From: Mya arenaria
Lineage: Eukaryota > Mollusca > Bivalvia > Myida > Myidae
Direction of reading: 5' to 3'
Length of the DNA stretch: 64,000 nt
Assembly (NCBI RefSeq): GCF_026914265.1
Contig: NC_069124.1
Span: 31,953,383-32,017,382, forward strand
The notes below the pieces were generated by a model. That model ran no database searches. It was not told the origin of the DNA and worked only from the letters and a program-made list of their open reading frames with translations. Of this stretch, positions 57,078 through 64,000 are shown one piece after another. The translations under genes and the position numbers were made by a program. Positions within the stretch are counted from its first letter, which is position 1; every line of letters starts with the position of its first letter.

Positions 57078-57674
57078 CACTTATATTTATATTATCTTTC
57101 CATAATTGATGCGCGATAACAGAATGGTAACCTGTCACGAAATATTTTTTGTAAAAGAACGATTATGACTAAGACAGTAATGAAGACAGCTGCAGTGGCG
57201 ACAACGACGGCGATGATGTTCATGATAGGGAAGATTATGATGTAAAGTTCGTACGTCAATTCATGGTGACATTGACCAAGTTGATCAGGATAATAAAAAT
57301 GATCATGGGCCGATTTCTCGAAACTACTTATGTCTGTTATATCTTATAACACGATTCTTACGTGGCTTACTGTTTTTGTTCTTCTATAATTTGGGAAATA
57401 ATTTGCTTTTTTCGAAGTGTGTTGACTGTATATTGAAGAAAGCCGTCTGATAATAACAAAACACTTTCTTTTTTATTAATCAAAATCAGGTAAAAGGAAT
57501 AACATTATCTGAACAAATAAGCTTCTTTGGTCTGTAAAGCTAAAGAAGTTTAAAAAAAACCTGCAATATCTTCAAAACTACAAAATACGTTCAACTTCAC
57601 AATCACGAACTTGTAATGCTAATCGAATAATGTTAAGATGTTTATTCTAGATTAATTGAATAGAAAATTGTAAA
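57078..57674. other. 3' flank of the CoA ligase gene
   Basis: AATAAA on the minus strand at 57646-57641 lies about 30 nt after the ligase stop codon and could be its poly(A) signal. The rest is unremarkable. Confidence 0.4.
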
Positions 57675-58252
57675 TTAAGCAGCAGATAGTCCGAGTTTTT
57701 CTTTGGCAATTTCAGCTATTTTTCTCCTGTTTACTTTCCCCGATGCCAGTAAAGGCACGCTATCCAACAGCACGTGATATTTAGGTTTTAGACCGACCAC
57801 CGGTCCCGTTGATTCGTGCACAAACTTCTCCGAGCAAAACTTTTCTAAATCCTCCGCCGTCAGCCCAGATTCCGGTTTTGGGACGACGCATGCGCAAATG
57901 ACCTCCTTTAAACGTTTGTCGGGAACGCCGACGGCGAACGCTGTAGCCGCTCCGGGGAGAGTTTTCAATATCTTCTCAGTCGACCAAGGAAAGAACTTCA
58001 TCGATCCTGTAGACACCATCTCCCTAAGCCGACCGTCGATGACAAAATTTCCGTCGCTGCGCATATGCCCAATGTCGCCAGTATGGAACCATCCCAAGGC
58101 ATCGACGGCTCCTCCCGAAGGCTGATCCGTTAAACCCCAGTAGCCGGCAAACCTCCAAGTCGCACGGGTGAGCAATTCCCCTGAAGTTCCGACCGGGACT
58201 ACCAACCCACTATCGTCCACGACTTTCATCTCTAATCCATCTAAGGGTTCTC
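57675..58252 (-). CDS. AMP-dependent CoA ligase (ANL superfamily), exon 2
   Basis: Residues 373-564 of the ligase. The exon follows the acceptor TTTCCAG| (58254-58253) and joins exon 1 to restore GIVGEPLDGLEMKVVD. It has the TGD motif (430-432) in 'GWFHTGDIG', the hinge region 'IDGRLREMV' (444-452), and the C-terminal catalytic lysine in ASGKVNRRK (K545). The last residues are SAA, so no standard peroxisomal targeting signal is visible. Confidence 0.88.
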
Positions 58253-58483
58253 CTGGAAACCGTGTAAAAAGAATGTATACCCTTAGAAGGTACGTTTTTA
58301 AACACATTAATATTGACAATGTGCAATTTGACTGTATTTTTTGCTCTTAAAATAAGTAAGAAAATCAGAACGCATTGATAAATTATGTATGCGTTTGTAT
58401 TTCGTATTCAACAAATTAACGGTTTCAGTGAGTTAATGGCCCATCAAAGGTGTACGAACATTTTCTGGGCATCCATATCTTAC
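58253..58483 (-). other. Intron of the CoA ligase gene
   Basis: 231 bp, donor GTAG|GTAAGA, acceptor preceded by a T-rich tract. The frame into the intron soon stops, which confirms it is removed. Confidence 0.8.
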
Positions 58484-59600
58484 CTACGATGCCATCTTCG
58501 AAATCGCCTGAATTTACGCTTGTGATGTAACTGCTAATCGCTCCGTGCTCGGTCGTTCCATAGTATGACATAATCTGATTACATTTCAAAATATCTTGCA
58601 ACTTATCGACAGAAGCTTTAAGAACTCGCTCGCCTAATAACTGAATCATTTTAACATTCTTAAATTTTGGTCCAAGTTCTGGCCGACCTGTCAAATCAAC
58701 TGCCATGTAACCTGGGAGTGTTACAGCGTCGCAACTCTCTTTCTCAATAATATCAGCTACGAACCCCACGTCTTTGCCGGCAACCGTCATCCGCGTATCT
58801 ACGAAAACACGGGTAGTCCCGTCCGTGAGGTACGTCCGAGGGTAGCCGACCGCCCAGCTAAAGGTGCGCTCACAAAACCAGACGCTGTGGCCGGTTATGC
58901 CAAGCCGGGCGTTTGTCTGCTTGGTCCAATTCATGGTACTGTAATGCGTGTACATAACCACCTTTGGGACCCCTGTGGATCCGGACGTACACAAGTACAC
59001 CAGTGTATCTTCAGGTTGAATTTGGGGAAACGTAACGCCCTCAGGGATATCTTCAGCAAAAAACGCCGCAACGTTCTTTCTTGACGTCGATTGTATTTCT
59101 GGATCCCAATTTCCATTGAACATTATAGTTTTTAAAGAAGGAATTATGGAGCATCTTTCTTGTCTAGTCGGCCAGATCTGGTCAAGAATATTCCAGTTTA
59201 CGTCACCGGGGCTTGCATCCATTATCAACAACTCTCCCTTGAGTGCGTTTAACATATTGATGACGTCACTTCCGTCTTTCAGATTAGTATGAAAGTAGAA
59301 CGCTATTCCCCCTGCCATCATGAGGCCAGTTTGCAGAATCAACATCTCAAACGAATTATTCATACAAACACCAACGTGGGTCCCCTTTACCACGCCCATT
59401 TTCACAAATTTCTTTGCAGATTCGGTGGCTTTGTCCAGTAGCTCTTTTCTAGTAAGAGATGACCGGACGTGCTGAAGGTCGTAGAATACAAACGCTGTTC
59501 TGTCTGGTTCATCTTCGGCTAGTTCCCGTAAAGTATCCACAAACGTCTTGTAAATGTACGGAGCGGATCTTGGTGTTGATGTATAACTCAGTTTCGCCAT
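58484..59600 (-). CDS. AMP-dependent CoA ligase (ANL superfamily), exon 1
   Basis: Exon 1 encodes residues 1-372 plus the first base of the next codon; the whole protein is 564 residues, normal for acyl-CoA synthetases. The enzymes adenylate a carboxylic acid, then transfer it to CoA. Visible motifs are the ATP phosphate-binding loop CTSGSTGVPK (204-213) and YYGTTEHG (346-353). The ATG at 59600 starts MAKLSYTSTP. An open frame continues six codons further 5' but contains no ATG, and 'TCAACAG' just before the start looks like a splice acceptor, so an upstream untranslated exon is possible. The substrate cannot be read from the sequence; medium-chain acyl or 4-coumarate-like aromatic acids are typical for relatives. 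Divergent from the THAP gene 237 bp away. Confidence 0.88.
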
Positions 59601-59837
59601 GATCTGTTGACAACACAATTTTAATACTTTTCAATCGTTTAGCAGAAAGAATATCCTTTCAAACCACAATACAGCTAGTGCATTATGGTAGTTTATGGTA
59701 ACTTGATATCACGTGCCCTGTCCTTTCCGATAACTCGATTATCTTTCCCTGAATACTCTTCAAGTGGGCATGCGCAAAAAGCGGAAATTTACTTCCGGGG
59801 ACTACACAAACCAGGAAGTAAACAGCAACAAGTGAAA
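59601..59837. promoter_or_regulatory. Divergent intergenic promoter region
   Basis: Between the two oppositely transcribed genes are an E-box CACGTG (59710-59715), an NRF1-like GCATGCGCA (59768-59776), an ETS-type ACTTCCGG (59791-59798) and an opposing GGAAGT (59814-59819). No TATA box. These are the features of a bidirectional housekeeping-type promoter. If the THAP gene belongs to a transposon, the left end of that transposon should also lie here; it could not be identified without the right end. Confidence 0.45.
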
Positions 59838-60152
59838 ATGGAAAGTAAAGATTCAAAACTAATAAAGAAAACGGGCAGGAAAACCCCTAAGTACTGTTGT
59901 ATTTGTAAAGGAATTTACAGAGGAAAGGTTATTGATGGGAGAAAAGTGTCATTGCACCGTTTTCCTCAGAACAAACGTTTAAAACGTGTGTGGGTGCAGC
60001 GATGTAAAACGGTCATGAGATCGTTCCAGTGGAATGAACACAGACGATTGTGTAGTGAGCATTTTGTTGGCTTCAGAGGACCTTCATTCCAGCATACACT
60101 TCCATCTATGTTTCCAACTGAGACTGGTGCTACCAAAACCTTCCAGCCAACG
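59838..60152 (+). CDS. THAP-domain transposase, exon 1 (THAP zinc finger)
   Basis: Residues 1-105 of a 521-residue protein. A C2CH THAP zinc finger is evident: C20-x2-C23, HRFP (40-43), W52, C72-x2-H75, F76, and LPSMFP (88-93) at the position of the AVPTIF box. THAP fingers bind DNA in transposases and in host factors. The start is the first ATG, with an A at -3 (AAAATGG). The donor ACG|GTATTT is in phase 0. Confidence 0.9.
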
Positions 60153-60385
60153 GTATTTTTTATTTCTTATATTAGTTTAAGTTCTTCCTTACATGCACCT
60201 CAAAATGAATTATGTTATATCAACGGTGCTTAAAAACAATGTCACAGCACTTATTTGTAAATTTTGTAATTTAAGAAATGATTAAAGAATTGTTTTCAAA
60301 TACAGCCTGGAAAAATGTGTACCATATAGCCTGGCAGATTTTGTACTAAAACATTTATCTTATACAGTTTCATTTGCAATTTCAG

Positions 60386-60582
60386 CTCCTTGATGAAGAC
60401 GTAGGTGATGATGATGATGGTGATACGGTCAATGACGATTTAGACCTAGAACTGTCAAATGATGATAGTATACAGCCACAACTGTCATTTGTATCCCCTT
60501 CCGGGCATGCCATTGATACCTCTGTCCACCTGCATGATTACTGCATGGGACCAGTACTACAGCCACAGAATCAGTCCTTTAG
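60386..60582 (+). CDS. THAP-domain transposase, exon 2 (acidic linker)
   Basis: 65 codons plus two bases between acceptor TTTCAG| and donor TTTAG|GTATTG. It encodes an aspartate-rich linker, LLDEDVGDDDDGDTVNDD and beyond. It joins the THAP finger to the catalytic part and has no recognised fold. Splicing leaves phase 2, completed by the A at 60801 to give arginine 171. Confidence 0.8.
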
Positions 60583-60800
60583 GTATTGTTCAATATATAT
60601 ATATATTGCTTCTTGTGCTATGAAATCGATCTGATAAGTTAATTACTTCTGATCATTTTTCTTCATTCTTTAACAAAAATAGGAAAATTTAAGTGTTTGT
60701 AAATGTTTAAGGCCAAAAAAACAAACATTTGGTTAGGGTTACCAGACTGTACATGTAAGATGTGGTAAATGGGTACATGATCAATTTGTATATGTTTCAG

Positions 60801-61854
60801 ATGTTGTGACACACAGACTGAGAACAACTGTGCAGTGATGGAAGTACAAACTGAAGAAAGTTTCCTGGGAAAAACAGCAGACTTCAGTTCACAAACAGAA
60901 CATTCTACTAGAGACTTTGGTGTACAATGTCAGCTACCTATGCTCACATATGATGACGTAAAATACAATGACGATTTGGTCAGTTTTTACACCGGAATCC
61001 CTAATCGAGTTGTGTTTGAAGCTTTGTTTGATGAAATCAAGGATGAAGCTGAAGTGCGGACATCAAGGCGGAAACTTAACTATAAAGATTCAGATGGAGG
61101 ACGGCCAAGAACTCTAAGTGTTCTGGATGAATTTTTCATGGTGCTGATGCGCCTACGTCTAGGTCTGTTATTTGAAGATCTAGGTACTAGGTTTTGCATA
61201 TCCACTTCACAATGTAGTGACATTGTTGAAAGATGGATCAACTATTTACATGTACAATTATCCTTTCTTGTTCAATGGCCATCTCGTGAGGTAGTGAAAA
61301 ATAACATGCCTGAACAATTTAAAGAGAAATATTCTAACACTAGAATTATTATCGACTGCACTGAAATTTACAGTGAAACATCCAGTTCTCTTTCTTTGAA
61401 AAGTTTAATGTACAGTGATTACAAGTCTCACATGACTCATAAGATTTTGGTGGGTATAAGCCCAAATGGTGTTGTAACTTTTGTTTCTGACTGTTGGGTG
61501 GGCTGTACCAGTGACAAGAAACTCACAGAAAAATGTGGACTCTTGGACTTGCTTGAAGAAGGAGACGCCATAATGGTTGATAAGGGTTTCACTATTACAG
61601 ACCTTACTACTCCAAGAGGCATTCATCTCATTATTCCACCATTTAAACAGAAAGGAAAACAATTCTCTAAACGTGAGGTTCTCCTTACAAAAGATATTGC
61701 AAGTTTACGAATACATGTTGAAAGGCAAATGGAGAGAATCAAGAACTTTCGAATATTGCATGGCAATATTCCTATAACACAGTCAAGGAGAATTTCTAAA
61801 GTGTTCAAAATATGCACATATTTGACAAATCTATGGCCACCACTTGTTCAATAA
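60801..61854 (+). CDS. THAP-domain transposase, exon 3 (HTH and DDE_Tnp_4)
   Basis: Residues 171-521. A helix-turn-helix of the HTH_Tnp_4 type follows 'GGRPRTLSVLDEFFMVLMRL' (about 270-320). Then comes the DDE_Tnp_4 nuclease fold: D356 in IIIDCTEIY, D431 in MVDKGF, and E478 in HVERQMERIKNF, all three catalytic residues present. 'KILVGISPNGVVTFVSDCW' is also typical. The frame is unbroken and the stop is after NLWPPLVQ. Such proteins cut and paste DNA (PIF/Harbinger group, ISL2EU division). Whether it is mobile or has been taken over by the host is open; see the convergent YqaJ gene. Confidence 0.9.
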
Positions 61855-62451
61855 TAACTCATGTGTCAATGAAAGCGTTTGTATATATCAAGCATTAGAT
61901 TTAGGGATAAAAACTTGTATACTTCTAACTAGAACAATGAAATTACAATTTTGTTTTAAAATCATTTTTTCGAGCAAGTTATATGATAACATATGAGATT
62001 ACACATTTGATTCAGGTTTGACAAAAATGGATAAGGAAATATGCTCATGTGAATGGATTTCAAGATTTGATTTGAAACATGTATGCATTAACTGATCAAT
62101 TTATTGATATAATTTTTTGTTTGTGAAACATCTGCTTTGTATTTTGTGGTTTTATTATTTGTAACATTTCTAAGAATAAAAGTCAAAGATCACTTATTAA
62201 GTTTGGCTCTGAAATGAGTTTTTTTTTTATTTGCCATGTGTAATTGATCTACCACGTACTTCAAATCATTAGTATTGAATTGCTTAAAGGATTTTTCAGT
62301 ATGAACCATTTTCATATCAGTTTCATAATTGAACTAAGTGGAAATAAGAATAGGCAAGAGTGCCATAGATCAAACTGAAATGCCCGACAAATGTTAACTT
62401 TAAGATACATTAGATTAAAAAAACTAGCCCCATGCTAAATATGTCCCAATG
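61855..62451 (+). terminator. 3' region of the transposase gene with poly(A) signal
   Basis: AATAAA at 62175-62180 lies about 320 nt after the stop. No other feature is recognised up to 62451. Confidence 0.45.
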
Positions 62452-62958
62452 TTTAAAGGGACTGTACACCAGATTGGCACCAATAAAGTTTTTTTCTGTA
62501 ACAAATCTCAGGACAAATTATTTAATAAAATGTTTTACTCTTCTGATATGATAATGGTAAAGAAATACCAAAATGTAAAAGAAAATTGAGCTATGGATTG
62601 AACTAGTGTCACCAAAATAGCTGTCCAGTGTTGTATCCACTTTGCTACGAAGGCTTATCCGAAACCATATGAATGCTTAAGCTAATATACCTTACTTGGT
62701 TATATCCCATGATATCATCAACTAGCAAATCACGCATAAGAATGAATTCTACTAGGTATACATACCCAGTAAAAAAAAATTAATGGAGAAATATGGAAAA
62801 AATAATGCGAAAATAAATTAATTGTATACTACGGTATGTGGTACTTCAGTTAGTTAGTTTCAATGCATTGTACACATTGATACCAAGTTTATGTCAGTTT
62901 TTGACAAGTTTCTTTTTTTTTTTTCGATATTTCATCACACGGTGTATAGCCCCTTTAA
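62452..62958. mobile_element. MITE with 'TTTAAAGGGACTGTACACC' ends
   Basis: Left end TTTAAAGGGACTGTACACC and right end GGTGTATAGCCCCTTTAA are inverted with three mismatches. 507 bp, noncoding. An orphan end of the same family is at 38564. It sits between the transposase and nuclease genes, so if these are one element the MITE inserted later. Confidence 0.75.
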
Positions 62959-63558
62959 GTTTTGCACCCTGCAAACATAAGAAAGTAACACTCATTTGTT
63001 GTTTTTAATTAGCAAGTCAGAAAAGGAGAACAACTCGACAGTCTTGAGTTATGGGCCGTGCAGTAGCTACATGCAAACCAATATTCAATTGAACATCTTC
63101 AATTGTTTTAGAGTAAAACTCAGCTACTTCTTTAAACAATGGCAATATAAACGCTATCACTATCCTGCACACAAAATGCAATAATAACACACTTGAAAGG
63201 TTAAACATATGTCCATTTATTAAGCTCAGAAATACATCCCTGAAAACTAGATAAATGGAAAGGAAAAGTAGAAAAGGTCAAACATAAAACAAGGAAATAA
63301 TTAAAGTAGATTTACAGCATCGCATAATCACAATATGTTGACAAAAGTACACATACTTTCAAAATACTGCCCAAAATTTAGATTTACAACTTTTTTATTC
63401 ATGGTTTCAAATTATAGTAACAATACAGTCATTTTGGAGTTTCATTTTGAATATAGTTATGAAAATAACTGAAAGCAAACAAGATATTCACATAAATTGC
63501 CATTATTGATCATTCAAATGTACATGTATAAACAACACATAACTAGACGATGTACAAA
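62959..63558. other. Spacer between MITE and YqaJ gene
   Basis: AT-rich, no recognised feature; it would be the 3' flank of the minus-strand nuclease gene. Confidence 0.4.
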
Positions 63559-64000
63559 TCAATTGAACAGACTCATTCCCCTTTTAACACGTTGTGCGTA
63601 CAGTTCAGGAATGTATGATTCAAGGCAAAATCTGTCAAGTTGACACAACATTTTCAGCCAAAATGATTCACAAAATGCAATTCTCTGTATAGAAAGACCT
63701 ACACATGTCCAAACTACAAAATCACACCATTTCCTCCCGGTGATTCCCATCTGCCCTTGGACCTGGTAGTAATATTTGTGTGTTTCCTTGAGTAACACCT
63801 TGCCATTCTCTAACTGACAAAAAAAATCATTGTCTTCACAGCATTCCTCAGGCGTTTGCATCCTCCATTTCTTAGAGGCAGGACACTTAATCTCAACCAG
63901 ACCAACACTTTCTGTACAATGTGAACAGAACACAAGCCCATCTGTACTGGCACCAAGGTAGGGTCTGTCGGCACATACAACTAGACCACTGTCTTTAACT
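63559..64000 (-). CDS. YqaJ-type (lambda exonuclease-like) nuclease, C-terminal part
   Basis: Minus strand, open to the right window edge, so the N-terminus is missing. It reads V-K-D-S-G-L-V-V-C-A-D-R, then PYLGASTDGLVF, then GLVEIKCPASKKW, KYYYQVQGQMGITGRKWCDF and VVWT to the stop at 63559. This is the YqaJ viral-recombinase fold: the catalytic D of the ASTDG motif, E-x-K in VEIKCP and the Q of YYYQVQ form a PD-(D/E)XK nuclease site. Related enzymes digest one strand from DNA ends. In animals such genes occur within ISL2EU-type transposons; the THAP-DDE gene 1.7 kb away points to this. All key residues visible are intact. Confidence 0.88.
   Translation of the reverse strand, partial: VKDSGLVVCADRPYLGASTDGLVFCSHCTESVGLVEIKCPASKKWRMQTPEECCEDNDFFCQLENGKVLLKETHKYYYQVQGQMGITGRKWCDFVVWTCVGLSIQRIAFCESFWLKMLCQLDRFCLESYIPELYAQRVKRGMSLFN

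Noticed and set aside
56746-57105. Polyhistidine and polymethionine frames
   Set aside because: Products of the CAT/CAC microsatellite.
59601-59618. Extension of the CoA ligase by six codons upstream
   Set aside because: It would start at TTG, and the stretch looks like a splice acceptor; the ATG at 59600 is preferred.
1-64000. Retroviral, LTR or Polinton-type fossils
   Set aside because: No reverse transcriptase, integrase, capsid, envelope or paired long terminal repeats were recognised on either strand.

Overview
The window looks like nuclear DNA of a marine invertebrate, most likely a bivalve mollusc. It is AT-rich, has intron-containing genes, and is packed with repeat families I know from bivalve genomes: short-core tandem elements with phrases such as 'aaggtcactgtgacc' and 'gggcaataactctg', GGGCCGTATTCATAAA fold-back MITEs, and tRNA-derived SINEs. 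The species cannot be fixed from the sequence. I saw no retroviral, LTR or other capsid-bearing fossil and no reverse transcriptase.

Host-type genes are few. On the minus strand are an intronless TTI2 homologue (6295-7881); two exons of an RPA-like OB-fold protein (23155-24436), with a candidate first exon and E2F-like promoter near 26.1-26.4 kb; an NMNAT-like adenylyltransferase (51606-52550); and a two-exon ANL-superfamily CoA ligase (57675-59600). Head-to-head with the ligase, 237 bp away, is a three-exon THAP plus DDE_Tnp_4 gene (59838-61854). A YqaJ-type nuclease reading frame converges on it and runs off the right edge (63559-64000). THAP-DDE transposase plus YqaJ nuclease is the gene pair I recall for ISL2EU transposons, so the right 4 kb is probably most of one such element.

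Layout. 1-5.6 kb: nested interspersed and tandem-core repeats. 6-8 kb: TTI2. 8-14.4 kb: mostly empty, with a 40-bp tandem array and a ~20-bp satellite split by a hAT-like element. 14.4-35.7 kb: an unusual series of about twelve related exon-like blocks on the minus strand, several in ~0.8-kb tandem units; the leftmost three have grown an internal 21-bp minisatellite. Unrelated repeats and the RPA-like gene lie inside this span. 36-39 kb: MITE-rich. 39.0-48.9 kb: a tandem segmental duplication, each copy holding a 21-bp satellite; the second copy's satellite is split by a 3.47-kb degenerate hAT element that itself carries at least two MITEs. 49-57 kb: SINEs, MITEs, NMNAT-like gene and a CAT/CAC trinucleotide repeat. 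57.6-64 kb: ligase and putative ISL2EU element.

Most open frames in the window are chance products of satellite DNA (unit lengths divisible by three) and were not called as genes.
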